Position numbers and translations under genes: made by a program
From: Tenacibaculum pacificus
GTDB lineage: Bacteria > Bacteroidota > Bacteroidia > Flavobacteriales > Flavobacteriaceae
Assembly: GCF_027941775.1 (NCBI RefSeq)
Contig: NZ_CP115917.1
Coordinates: forward strand, 405,001-469,000
Direction: 5' to 3'
Length of the DNA: 64,000 bases
The notes under the pieces: generated by a model
Told to the model about the DNA's origin: nothing
The model's input: the letters and a program-made list of their open reading frames with translations, nothing else
Database searches by the model: none
Part shown: positions 52,743 to 61,717 of the stretch, one piece after another
Position numbering within the stretch: the first letter of the stretch is position 1
Layout of the letters: every line of letters starts with the position of its first letter

Positions 52743-54237
52743 TTAATGAGAAATAGCTAAATTTATTAAATATTTTTCACCATTATTTAGGTGTATTTGT
52801 TGTTTTTCGATAGGCATTTTATCAAACATACGTACTAGCATTCCTAACCTTGGATTTGATAAAAAGAAATTACGATGTATGTGCATAAACCTCCAAAATA
52901 GTCCATCCCAAACAGCTTGCCATTCTCCTTTTTTATAATTACTCATTTTAAGAATATAGTTGCTACCACTTATATAAGGTTTTGTAGCTATTAATCCACC
53001 ATCTGAAAACTGACTCATTCCGTAAATATTGGTAACCATTACCCAGTCGTAAGCATCAATAAAAAGTTCCATAAACCATTTATATACTTCATCAGGGTCA
53101 AATTCGCAAAGCATCATTGAAATTACCTAATATCATTAAGCGTTCTATATGATGACAATAGCCAGTTTGTAATACTTTTTTTATCGTTTTATCGATAGGA
53201 GGAATGCCTGTAGTTCCGTTATAAAATGAAGCGGGTATTTTCTTTTTAAATTTCCAAAAGTTAGTAGTGCGTTCTTCACTTCCTCTAGTTTCATAAACAC
53301 CTCTTACAAACTCTCGCCAACCTATAATTTGTCTAACAAAACCTTCTGTAGAGTTAATTGGGATATTGTTTTCCTCTGCGTAGGTTAGACAGGTTTCTAT
53401 GATTTCATTAGGAGTTATCAATCCTACGTTTAGCATAGGAGTTAATACACTATGATTAAGTATTGAATTTTCTGAAACAATAGCATCTTCGTATGTTCCA
53501 AATTCTAAAAATCGTTGTTCTAAAAACTGAACGAACCACTGTTTTGTGTTTTTAAAATTAGTTGGATATAATGAGTATTCTGTTAAGTTTCCTAAGTTAG
53601 AAGAAAAGTGAGTTTGTACATATTGTATAGCTTCTTTATAATAACTGTCTGTGTTAGGAAATTGAATTGGAGGAGGTGTTTTTTTTGCAGGATATTTTTT
53701 TCTGTTTTCGGTATCAAAAGTCCATTTTCCACCTGTAGGTGTTCCATCTGGTTCTATAAGTATATTACGTTTTTTTCGTTGTTCAGTATAAAAAGTTGTT
53801 TGATGGTATTTTTTTTTATCCTTTTTAAAGAAGCTTGTTAACTCTTCTTTTGTATTTATAAATAAAGGTGATTTGTATATTTTAGTTGTAATATTATTAT
53901 CTAAACATCCTTTTTTTATTCTTTTTTCAAGCCAATTATCCGTAGTGTCTATATAATTAATATGAGTAATATTTTTGTTTTTTAAATAAGGAATTAATAT
54001 TCTTATATCAGAAATGGGGTTAATACTTTCAATATAATATATTTCGATATTTTTAATATTACTAATGTAATTGGCATAGTGCTTCATAGTGGCTCTATGA
54101 AATGCTATTTTTTGTTTATGAAAAGAGTATTGCTTAAAAAATAAATATTCTTCAATAATATATATACGAGTATTATTTTCAAAAATAGGAGAGTTTTGAA
54201 ATAATTGATGAGGGAATACTAGATTAACTTGTTTCAT
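52743..54237 (-). pseudogene. Photolyase/cryptochrome-related (DPRP/FeS-BCP family) protein, frameshifted
   Basis: Two overlapping frames (54237-53098 and 53117-52743) encode one 497-aa family protein once one base at 53117/53118 is removed. That turns TTCAATGATG into TTCATGATG and joins HHIERLMILGNF to MMLCEFDPDEV. The family folds like photolyases and binds FAD; its prototype, Agrobacterium PhrB, repairs (6-4) lesions. The region that carries a CxxC and a further Cys for the 4Fe-4S cluster in PhrB here reads KMSNYKKGEWQAVWDG, with no Cys. It heads towards 52293 and is preceded by DUF2256 with a 4-bp overlap. Confidence 0.85.
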
Positions 54238-54362
54238 TTTTTATTTCGAGAACGTTGACTGCAATATTTTACTTCATTCCAGTTTTTTTCCCACTTTTTA
54301 CGCCATGTAAAGGGTAGTTTACATACTAGACATATTTTTTGAGGGAGATGTTGCTTTTTCAT
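54234..54362 (-). CDS. DUF2256 zinc-finger-like small protein
   Basis: The start is set at MKKQHLPQK (54362), giving 42 aa as usual for DUF2256; an upstream ATG at 54419 adds non-conserved residues. The motif is CLVCKLPF, then WRKKWEKNW and [12 protein letters not shown]. Family members usually end in YCS-x-x-C, but here the last Cys is Ser, so one zinc ligand seems lost. Its TGA overlaps the photolyase-related ATG (ATGA). DUF2256 commonly accompanies photolyase-family genes. Confidence 0.85.
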   Translation of the reverse strand: MKKQHLPQKICLVCKLPFTWRKKWEKNWNEVKYCSQRSRNKK

Positions 54363-54390
54363 TTTTTTAAATTCATAATTTTTTTTGCTA

Positions 54391-54792
54391 TTACACTTTT
54401 TCCCATATTTGATCAACATTTAAATAAAAACTGCCTAATGAGTTAAAAGTACATTCTTCTGGTGCTATAATCGAAAGAAATGATTCACCATTATCTCTTT
54501 TATAAAGATGATAAATTTGTCCTATAATTGGTTCAAAAGTAAATTTTGCTTCAAAAATAAGTTTGTTGTATTCAAAATCTTCCATCATTTTATCATAGGC
54601 TACTTTTAACTCTAAGTACTGTGTAGCTACTTTATGATTTATTTTATTGATGCTTCTATTTTTCCAAGCAATAGTATCTGTTGTAGTAATTACTGGTGCT
54701 CCTACAGATGTTGCATATGGTTTAAGATAGGCATCGTATTTTTGAGTTTCTGCATTAAAAACTACATTATCAGGTTTTTTATTTTTAGTCAT
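54391..54792 (-). CDS. DUF2452 family protein
   Basis: A 133-aa soluble protein with [23 protein letters not shown] near the start and [30 protein letters not shown] near the end, which match DUF2452. In other bacteria DUF2452 genes occur beside cryptochrome/photolyase genes. The function is unknown. It lies 28 bp before the DUF2256 start and 14 bp after the Lacal_2735 stop, in one unit. Confidence 0.82.
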   Translation of the reverse strand: MTKNKKPDNVVFNAETQKYDAYLKPYATSVGAPVITTTDTIAWKNRSINKINHKVATQYLELKVAYDKMMEDFEYNKLIFEAKFTFEPIIGQIYHLYKRDNGESFLSIIAPEECTFNSLGSFYLNVDQIWEKV

Positions 54793-54806
54793 TTTATAAA
54801 ATGGTA

Positions 54807-54971
54807 TTAATTAAGTTTTTCTATTTTTAGCATAACTTCTTCTGCTTCAAAACTTTTTTTATCACTCATTTTTCTATTTGTTGTAGATAGTGTATGTGCT
54901 TCTTTTAAAAGTTTTTCATATTGATATTGAAGTTTTTCTTTTTCTGTTTTCTTTTTAAATATTCCAAACAT
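54807..54971 (-). CDS. Lacal_2735-family small protein
   Basis: A 54-codon frame (MFGIFKKKTEKEKLQYQYEK at the start, ending KIEKLN). It matches the Lacal_2735 family as I know it: MFG-[IL]-FKKK start, then LLKEAHTLSTTNRK and a second short helix. It is predicted to be all-helical and cytoplasmic. It is the first gene of the minus-strand photolyase-related unit, about 45 bp after the predicted promoter. No function is known. Confidence 0.75.
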   Translation of the reverse strand: MFGIFKKKTEKEKLQYQYEKLLKEAHTLSTTNRKMSDKKSFEAEEVMLKIEKLN

Positions 54972-55014
54972 TTTTTATTAGGTTTTATAGTTATATTTCT
55001 GATTAATTATTTTA

Positions 55015-55058
55015 TAAAGATAATAAATGTTTAATTAATTTTATAATTTGTTAAACAA
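55015..55058 (-). promoter_or_regulatory. Operator/promoter of the photolyase-related unit
   Basis: Read on the minus strand: TTGTTTA (55058-55052), 25 bp on TAAACAT (55033-55027, one mismatch to TAAACAA), then a -7-like TATCTTTA (55022-55015) starting 11 bp after the right arm start. The geometry is the same as at crtI and folE. The minus-strand gene Lacal_2735 starts at 54971. A -33 TTTG is not clear. Confidence 0.55.
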
Positions 55059-55203
55059 AACATCAAGTTAAATAGTTTCTAATGATGTAAACTATTGTTA
55101 GACTGCTTTTTTACGCTTTTATTTTTATCAAAAAAAAATATTTAAAAAAAACTGTATTTATTAGGTTAACTAGAATAAAAAAACGTATATTTGCACTCGA
55201 AAT

Positions 55204-55276
<73 letters not shown>

Positions 55277-55284
55277 CTAAGCTC

Positions 55285-55315
55285 AAAAGCTTCACAGAAA
55301 TGTGAAGCTTTTTTT
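55285..55315 (+). terminator. Terminator of tRNA-fMet copy 2
   Basis: It is the same hairpin as after copy 1 (12-bp stem, GAAA loop, T run). Confidence 0.9.
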
Positions 55316-55393
55316 GTGCGTAAAATAAAATAAATAAAAAACATTTTTATTTATTACGTAATAGAAAAAGGTTGTATATTTGCACCCACAAAT

Positions 55394-55466
<73 letters not shown>

Positions 55467-55470
55467 CTAT

Positions 55471-55502
55471 AAAAAGAGTAATCAGCAATGATTACTCTTT
55501 TT
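55471..55502 (+). terminator. Terminator of tRNA-fMet copy 3
   Basis: A perfect 14-bp stem (55471-55484 with 55489-55502), GCAA tetraloop, followed by a long T run. Its sequence is unrelated to the terminator of copies 1 and 2. Confidence 0.92.
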
Positions 55503-55607
55503 TTTTGTTAAATTTTCAAAATAACTGCAAATTTTTTTTTGATGTAATCGTATTTGATGTAGAAAGATGTTATTTTTACAGAAAATATCAATACAACTAT
55601 TAATTAA

Positions 55608-56060
55608 ATGATAATGAGGGAATTACTGACAATCGCAATATTTTTCGTAAGTGTTTTTTCTTACGGACAAATGGATAACCCTGTAAAATGGACTACTGCA
55701 GTAGAAAAAATATCAGAAGAAGAAATTGAATTAATAGCGATAGTAACTCTAGAGGATGAATGGCATATTTATTCTCAAAAAATGGAAGAAGGAGGTCCTG
55801 TAGCAACTTCGTTCTCTTTTAGAGGAGATCAACGTTATATTAAAAAAGGAAATACTGAAGAGGAAGAAGGGCATATTGTAAATGATGAAATATTTGCAAT
55901 GAGTATTAAGTATTTTAATAATACAGCAGTATTTAAACAACGAATTAGATTAAATACAAATGAAAAATTTATCATAAAAGGAACTGTTGAATATATGGTT
56001 TGTTCTAATGAAAGTTGTTTGCCTCCTGAAGAGGTAGCTTTGTCTTTTCAAGTTAATTAA
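55608..56060 (+). CDS. Stand-alone DsbD N-terminal (DsbD-alpha) domain protein
   Basis: A 150-aa exported protein: signal peptide to about residue 20 (FSYGQ), then the immunoglobulin-like DsbD-alpha domain. The redox Cys pair is present in CSNESCLPP near residue 132. It is closely related to the N-terminal domain of the following DsbD, 18 bp away, so it arose by partial duplication. It likely receives electrons from DsbD and passes them to periplasmic partners. Met3 is an alternative start. Confidence 0.85.
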   Translation: MIMRELLTIAIFFVSVFSYGQMDNPVKWTTAVEKISEEEIELIAIVTLEDEWHIYSQKMEEGGPVATSFSFRGDQRYIKKGNTEEEEGHIVNDEIFAMSIKYFNNTAVFKQRIRLNTNEKFIIKGTVEYMVCSNESCLPPEEVALSFQVN

Positions 56061-56078
56061 CCCCCATAATAAATTTAT

Positions 56079-58055
56079 ATGAAAAAAATATGCATATTTT
56101 TTGTCTTATTGATAAACTTATCAGTAACAGCTCAGATATTTAATCCTATTCAATGGAAGACCAAAGTAGAAAAGATAACTGATTCAAAATATAAATTAAT
56201 TACAGAAGCTACAATTAAAGATAGTTGGAGCTTATATTCTCAAGAAGTACCTAAAGGAGGGCCAATTCCGACAACTTTTTTTTATAATGATAAAGAAAAT
56301 AAGATAAAATTAATAGGAAAGACAGAAGAACCTAAGGGAAAAATTAAGTTTACAAAACTATTTAATGACGAAGGAATGTCTATTAAGTCATTTGCTTATA
56401 AAGCAGTTTTTAAGCAAGAAATAGACTTAACTGATCCTACTGTAAAAACAATTAATGCTTTTGTCGAATTTATTGCTTGTACAGATGAGCAATGTTTACC
56501 TCCAAAAGAAATCGATTTAGTTTTTGATTTAACGAAAGCTATTGTAAAAAAACAAAATATTTCAGAGGTTAATAAATCAACTAATACTAATAAGAAAGAT
56601 AAAAAAGGAATGATAGCTATCTTTTTTATTGCTTTTTTATCAGGATTTGCAGCTTTGTTAACGCCTTGTGTTTTTCCAATGATTCCAATGACAGTAAGCT
56701 TTTTTACCAAACAAAGTAAAAGTAAAGCTGAAGGAATTAGAAATGCTATTATTTATGGAGTATCAATAATTGGAATATATGTATTATTAGGAAGTGTAGT
56801 AACGGGTGTTTTTGGTGCCGATGCTTTAAATGCGTTGTCAACAAATGTATGGTTTAATGTCGCTTTCTTTTTGATATTAGTAATTTTTGCAGTATCATTT
56901 TTAGGTGCTTTTGAAATAACATTGCCAAGTTCTTGGGCTACTAAAGTAGATTCTCAAGCAGATAGAGGTGGTTTAATTGGTATCTTTTTTATGGCATTGG
57001 CTTTAGCAATTGTATCGTTTTCATGTACAGGACCAATTGTAGGAACATTATTAGTAGAGTCTGCATCAAAAGGAGGTATCGCACCTATTGTTGGTATGTT
57101 AGGTTTTTCTTCAGCAATAGCAATACCATTTGCATTATTTGCAATGTTTCCAGGTTGGTTAAATTCATTACCAAAATCGGGTGGATGGTTAAATACAGTA
57201 AAAGTAGTTTTAGGATTTTTAGAATTAGCCTTGGCTTTTAAATTTTTATCGAATGCCGATTTAGTTTTACAATTACATTTATTTGAAAGAGAAGTTTTTA
57301 TTGCTATTTGGATAGCAATATTCGGAGCTTTAGCATTATATTTATTAGGTAAAATTAAGTTACCACATGATGATTCTCAAACTCATATTTCTGTAGGAAG
57401 ATTGTTTTTAGGTTTAATTGTAGGAGCTTTTACCGTATATATGTTACCAGGTTTATGGGGAGCACCTTTAAATTTAATTAGTGCTTTTCCACCACCACAA
57501 CATTATAGTGAATCTCCATATGGAGTAGGATTTACAAAGAAAAATACGCAGGTAGTTTCAGTTACTAATTCTGAAAAAACGCATACAGGTTTACCTGAAG
57601 GAGCACATTTAATGCCTCCTCATGATATTATTTCTTTTCATGATTATGATAAAGGATTGGCCTACGCTAAAAAAGTAGGAAAACCTGTTATGATTGATTT
57701 TACAGGTCATGCTTGTGTAAATTGTAGAAAAATGGAACAAAACGTTTGGGTAAAACCTAATGTTTTAGATGTATTAAAAACCAAAGTAGTTTTAATTTCT
57801 TTGTATGTTGATGATAAAAGAAAGTTAAAAGATGATGAGGTTGTTGAGTCTAAATTAAACCCAGGAAAAAAGTTAAAGTATATAGGTCAAAAGTGGAGCG
57901 AATTACAAACTATAAAGTATAAAGCAAATACGCAACCTTTTTATGTATTAATGGCGCATGACGAATCTAATTTAATTGATCCAGTTTCTTATACACCAGA
58001 TCCTTCTGAATATTATGATTGGTTAACAAAAGGAGTATCAAACTTTAAGAAATAG
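56079..58055 (+). CDS. dsbD: Protein-disulfide reductase DsbD
   Basis: The 658-aa protein has a signal peptide (to about 19), a DsbD-alpha domain with CTDEQCLPP near residue 132, a membrane domain of eight or so helices with the redox cysteines in [11 protein letters not shown] and SCTGPIVG, and a C-terminal thioredoxin domain with CVNC in [11 protein letters not shown]. It carries electrons from cytoplasmic thioredoxin to the periplasm. It is co-transcribed with the upstream alpha-domain gene and followed by a strong terminator. Confidence 0.94.
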   Translation: MKKICIFFVLLINLSVTAQIFNPIQWKTKVEKITDSKYKLITEATIKDSWSLYSQEVPKGGPIPTTFFYNDKENKIKLIGKTEEPKGKIKFTKLFNDEGMSIKSFAYKAVFKQEIDLTDPTVKTINAFVEFIACTDEQCLPPKEIDLVFDLTKAIVKKQNISEVNKSTNTNKKDKKGMIAIFFIAFLSGFAALLTPCVFPMIPMTVSFFTKQSKSKAEGIRNAIIYGVSIIGIYVLLGSVVTGVFGADALNALSTNVWFNVAFFLILVIFAVSFLGAFEITLPSSWATKVDSQADRGGLIGIFFMALALAIVSFSCTGPIVGTLLVESASKGGIAPIVGMLGFSSAIAIPFALFAMFPGWLNSLPKSGGWLNTVKVVLGFLELALAFKFLSNADLVLQLHLFEREVFIAIWIAIFGALALYLLGKIKLPHDDSQTHISVGRLFLGLIVGAFTVYMLPGLWGAPLNLISAFPPPQHYSESPYGVGFTKKNTQVVSVTNSEKTHTGLPEGAHLMPPHDIISFHDYDKGLAYAKKVGKPVMIDFTGHACVNCRKMEQNVWVKPNVLDVLKTKVVLISLYVDDKRKLKDDEVVESKLNPGKKLKYIGQKWSELQTIKYKANTQPFYVLMAHDESNLIDPVSYTPDPSEYYDWLTKGVSNFKK

Positions 58056-58084
58056 AAAATACGACTTTCAAAATATCATAAAAT

Positions 58085-58118
58085 AAAAAACACTTTAGAA
58101 ATTTCTAAAGTGTTTTTT
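58085..58118. terminator. Bidirectional terminator between dsbD and the S37 peptidase gene
   Basis: A perfect 34-bp palindrome (arms 58085-58101 and 58102-58118) with A and T runs lies between two convergent stop codons. Confidence 0.88.
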
Positions 58119-58152
58119 TGTAAATAATATTATATCAATATAAAAAATAAGC

Positions 58153-59463
58153 CTATTTTAAAGGATATAATTTTACATCTTTACCTAACCAAGCTTGTAA
58201 CTTAGCGTAAATTTTTTGTTGATCTTCATCAGAAAAATCTTTAATTCTAGTAGTATGAGACCCATCTTTTAAAACCATTTTTAAAGCATCAACTCCTTCA
58301 TTAGGTGTTGGTCCGCAAGCTCCCCAAGGATCGTTACCTCCTTGAATATGTAAAACATTAGTTCCTTTTGTTTCAATAATGTTTCTTATCTCTTTAATAT
58401 AAGAAGGATTGTAAGTTAAGTCTACATTTTTAGGAGCAAATCTACTATTAGTACTACTTTTAACAACCTTTAATAAGTCTTTTACAGGTTCTAAATCAAA
58501 ACCATAGTACCCTAATTCTCTCATGTGTTGATAAAAAGAAGGTAAAAGCTTTTTGTATCCTGAATCACTAAAAACATAAAAACCAGAAATTTTAACTAAG
58601 TAGTTAAATAATTCTTCTGATGATGCATTTTCTGCAGGTACATCTTCACATTTTCCGCTACCCCATTGCCAGAAAGAAAAAGGAAATTCTAATACAGCAT
58701 ATTCTAAAGCTTCCTCTTGAGAAAGTTCAGTGAAATTTAATTTTTTATCTTTAGCATAAGTTGCTAATAATGCTAAAACTTCTTTTCTGTTATTTAAAAC
58801 AGTTTTTTGATATTTTCTGATATCAGCTCTACATTCATCACTACCAACAGAATTAATTAATTCATTAGTTCTAGGGTCTTCTAAGGTATTAATTAACGGA
58901 GCAACATAAGGTACAGCAACATCAATATCATTAGGATATTTAGCTTTGTAAATTAAAGTAGTTTCTCCTCCTTTACTAATTCCTGATGATAACCATTTAC
59001 CGCTATAAACAGTTTTTAATTTGTTAACAACACTATGATAATCTTCAATAGCATTATCATTTGTTAAATATTTCCAAGGAATAGAATCAGGTCTTGATTT
59101 ACCATACATTCTGTATTCAACAATCACTTGGTTACCTTTAAATACTTTACTTAGCTCAGTAGTTCTGTTCCATGAGTCGTAACCATCTGTAATTAAAACA
59201 GTAGGACTCTTATAATTTGTATGTGAAACATACATATGATGGTCAAATGTTCCTTCAGAAGGATTTTTAGGATTTAAATTTTGTTTTAAAACAACTTTAT
59301 ACGCTTCTGTAAAATGGTCTTTAGCTTCAATAGAGTCTATTTGAGCTTTAGGAAAAGTACTTTGTAGTTTTTGTTTAAATGATACGATTTTACTCTCTTT
59401 AGTCGTTTTGCATGATGCAAAAATAGCTAAAGATAGCAGAAGAAATAATTGTATTTTTTTCAT
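58153..59463 (-). CDS. S28/S37-type serine tripeptidyl peptidase lipoprotein
   Basis: A lipoprotein signal with Cys18 (LAIFASCKT) leads a 436-aa alpha/beta-hydrolase. The nucleophile motif GISKGGE gives Ser163; NDPWGACG near residue 377 would hold the acid and DGSHTTR near residue 397 the histidine. It matches the PS-10/S37 family of secreted prolyl tripeptidyl aminopeptidases, which trim proline-rich peptides. The divergent neighbours convert 3-hydroxyproline to proline, so use of collagen-like peptides is a reasonable inference. Confidence 0.82.
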   Translation of the reverse strand: MKKIQLFLLLSLAIFASCKTTKESKIVSFKQKLQSTFPKAQIDSIEAKDHFTEAYKVVLKQNLNPKNPSEGTFDHHMYVSHTNYKSPTVLITDGYDSWNRTTELSKVFKGNQVIVEYRMYGKSRPDSIPWKYLTNDNAIEDYHSVVNKLKTVYSGKWLSSGISKGGETTLIYKAKYPNDIDVAVPYVAPLINTLEDPRTNELINSVGSDECRADIRKYQKTVLNNRKEVLALLATYAKDKKLNFTELSQEEALEYAVLEFPFSFWQWGSGKCEDVPAENASSEELFNYLVKISGFYVFSDSGYKKLLPSFYQHMRELGYYGFDLEPVKDLLKVVKSSTNSRFAPKNVDLTYNPSYIKEIRNIIETKGTNVLHIQGGNDPWGACGPTPNEGVDALKMVLKDGSHTTRIKDFSDEDQQKIYAKLQAWLGKDVKLYPLK

Positions 59464-59597
59464 TTTGGTTCTTGTTTTCGCTAAAAATACAGGCTTTATA
59501 GTATTTCATATTATACTATATTAACAATGTCTTTGCTTATATTATTCTTTATAAAGATACTGTATAATAATGTTTGTATAAATAACTATTTTACGGC

Positions 59598-60557
59598 ATG
59601 GAAAAAATTATTCAAATAGATAACAATTATATAGAAGATAATACAAGTTTTTTAGAACTGATTTCTGAATTAAAATCTTCATTTTCATCGCAAGATACTA
59701 TTGTACCTATGCGTCATCATCACGATTTTGCAAATCCAGAGGTAAATGCAGATTCTACGTTATTATTAATGCCAGCTTGGACACCAAGTAAAACAGCTGG
59801 AGTTAAAATAGTAACTGTAAGTCCTGAAAATAGCCAGTTTGATTTACCTTCTATCAACGGAACTTATATTTATTTAGATGCTGTTAAAGGAACAATTAAA
59901 GCAATTTTAGAGGCTAAAAGTTTAACAGTAAAGCGTACTGCTGCGGCTTCAGCTTTAGCGTCATCTTTTTTATCAATAGAAAACGCTTCTTCATTATTAA
60001 TGATTGGTACAGGTGCTTTATCTGTTAATTTAATTAAGGCACACGCTTCAGTTCGTCCTATTAAAAATGTATTTATTTGGGGACGTAATTTTTCTAAAGC
60101 TCAAGCTATTTGTGAAACATTAAAAGATGAAGATTTTACAATTACAGCTATAGAGAATATTGAAGAGAAAATTTCAGATGTTGATATTATTTCATGTGCA
60201 ACATTATCTAAAAATCCATTAGTTTTTGGAAAGTATTTAAAGGCTGGGCAACATGTTGATTTAGTTGGAGCTTATAAAAAAGGCATGAGAGAAGCTGATG
60301 ATGAAACAATAACTAAAGGAGCTGTTTATGTTGATACTTATCAAGGTGGATTAAAAGAAAGTGGTGATATTCTTATTCCGTTACAAACAGGAGTATTAAA
60401 GGAAGAGGATATTAATGCTGATTTATTTGAATTATCTTCAAGTAAAAAAACAGGAAGAAAAACCGATGAAGAAATTACAGTTTTTAAATCTGTAGGTCAT
60501 GCCTTAGAAGATTTAGCAGCTGCAAATTATTTTTATAAAAAATATACTAATGAGTAA
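59598..60557 (+). CDS. Ornithine cyclodeaminase-family protein, probable delta-1-pyrroline-2-carboxylate reductase
   Basis: The 319-aa protein has the mu-crystallin/OCD fold: VKRTAAASALASSFLS, the NAD(P) motif MIGTGALSVNLIKAHASV near residue 135, and DIISCATLSKNPLVFG. It overlaps by 8 bp a trans-3-hydroxyproline dehydratase, whose product, delta-1-pyrroline-2-carboxylate, is reduced to L-proline by OCD-family enzymes of this kind. Ornithine cyclodeaminase activity cannot be excluded from sequence alone. Confidence 0.83.
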   Translation: MEKIIQIDNNYIEDNTSFLELISELKSSFSSQDTIVPMRHHHDFANPEVNADSTLLLMPAWTPSKTAGVKIVTVSPENSQFDLPSINGTYIYLDAVKGTIKAILEAKSLTVKRTAAASALASSFLSIENASSLLMIGTGALSVNLIKAHASVRPIKNVFIWGRNFSKAQAICETLKDEDFTITAIENIEEKISDVDIISCATLSKNPLVFGKYLKAGQHVDLVGAYKKGMREADDETITKGAVYVDTYQGGLKESGDILIPLQTGVLKEEDINADLFELSSSKKTGRKTDEEITVFKSVGHALEDLAAANYFYKKYTNE

Positions 60558-61617
60558 AACATATCAAAATATACTAGCTAAAACAGATTTTGTACCACAT
60601 AAAGATTGGTTAAAAATTAAAACCATTGATATGCACACAGGTGGTGAGCCTTTACGTGTAATTGTTGATGGTTTTCCAGAGTTAAAAGGAAATTCAGTTT
60701 TAGATTACAGACGTTATTGTAAAGAAAATTATGATGAATTACGTACTGCATTAATGTTTGAACCACGTGGTCATGCTGATATGTATGGGTGTATTTTATT
60801 ACCTCCTAATGATGATGAAGGTGATTTTGGAATTATATTTTTACATAACGAAGGATATTCAACAATGTGTGGGCGTGCAATTATTGCTATTTCTACTTTA
60901 GCTGTTGAAATGAATTGGGTTGATGTTAAAGAAGGTGAAAATATTTTAAAAATTGATGCTCCTTGTGGACGAATTACTTCTTTTGCAAATGTAAAAGATG
61001 GAAAAGTAACAGGTGTTCGTTTTCATTGTGTACCAAGTTTTGTAGTTGGTTTAGATAGAACTGTTGAGGTTGACGGGTTAGGAACAGTAACTTACGATTT
61101 AGCTTACGGAGGTGCTTTTTATGCCTATGTCGATATCGCTAAAAACAACTTTGATTTTGATTTAAGTACTGATTCTTACAGAGCTTTAATAACAAATGGT
61201 ATGAAAATTAAACATGCCGTTATGCAAGCTGATAAAGAAATATTACATCCAATAGAGGAAGATTTAAGTTTCTTATACGGTACTATTTTTATTGATAATA
61301 CAAAACAAGCTTCTGGAACTGATAGTAGAAACGTTTGTATTTTTGCTGAAGGAGAAGTAGATAGATGTCCTACAGGTTCGGGTGTTTCAGGAAGAATGGC
61401 TATTCATAAAAAGCGAAATGAAATTCAATATGGTGAAACCATGACAATTGAAAGTATTACTGATTCGGTATTTATAGGATCTGTAGTTTCTGAAGAGAAA
61501 TATGGTCCTTTTAATGCGGTTATTCCACAAGTAGAAGGAACGGCTTATATTACAGGAATGCAAACGTTTACAATTGATCCAAATGATCCAATGAAAGACG
61601 GGTTTATTTTAAGATAA
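60550..61617 (+). CDS. Trans-3-hydroxy-L-proline dehydratase (proline racemase superfamily)
   Basis: The proline racemase fold is clear (MHTGGEPLRV, HNEGYSTMCGRA with Cys107). The second catalytic position, Cys in racemases and epimerases (SPCGTG), is Thr275 here (CPTGSG). A Cys/Thr pair is the hallmark of trans-3-hydroxy-L-proline dehydratase, as in human L3HYPDH. The enzyme removes water to give delta-1-pyrroline-2-carboxylate. It overlaps the reductase gene and ends at a bidirectional terminator. The length is 355 aa. Confidence 0.85.
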   Translation: MSKTYQNILAKTDFVPHKDWLKIKTIDMHTGGEPLRVIVDGFPELKGNSVLDYRRYCKENYDELRTALMFEPRGHADMYGCILLPPNDDEGDFGIIFLHNEGYSTMCGRAIIAISTLAVEMNWVDVKEGENILKIDAPCGRITSFANVKDGKVTGVRFHCVPSFVVGLDRTVEVDGLGTVTYDLAYGGAFYAYVDIAKNNFDFDLSTDSYRALITNGMKIKHAVMQADKEILHPIEEDLSFLYGTIFIDNTKQASGTDSRNVCIFAEGEVDRCPTGSGVSGRMAIHKKRNEIQYGETMTIESITDSVFIGSVVSEEKYGPFNAVIPQVEGTAYITGMQTFTIDPNDPMKDGFILR

Positions 61618-61640
61618 TAATATCTAATTTATAAAAAACA

Positions 61641-61672
61641 AAAAGGGTTGTCAATATATTGACAACCCTTTT
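61641..61672. terminator. Bidirectional terminator between the dehydratase and susD genes
   Basis: Arms 61641-61654 and 61659-61672 pair perfectly over 14 bp around TATA, with A and T runs at the ends, between two convergent genes. Confidence 0.9.
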
Positions 61673-61717
61673 CTATTCAAATAAAAGACTAACTTAACAC
61701 ACTATAACAATATAAAT

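Noticed and set aside
52743..53117. Separate 124-aa gene starting at the ATGATG at 53117
   Set aside because: It is the C-terminal part of the photolyase-related protein; deletion of one base joins it exactly to the upstream frame, so a distinct gene is unlikely.
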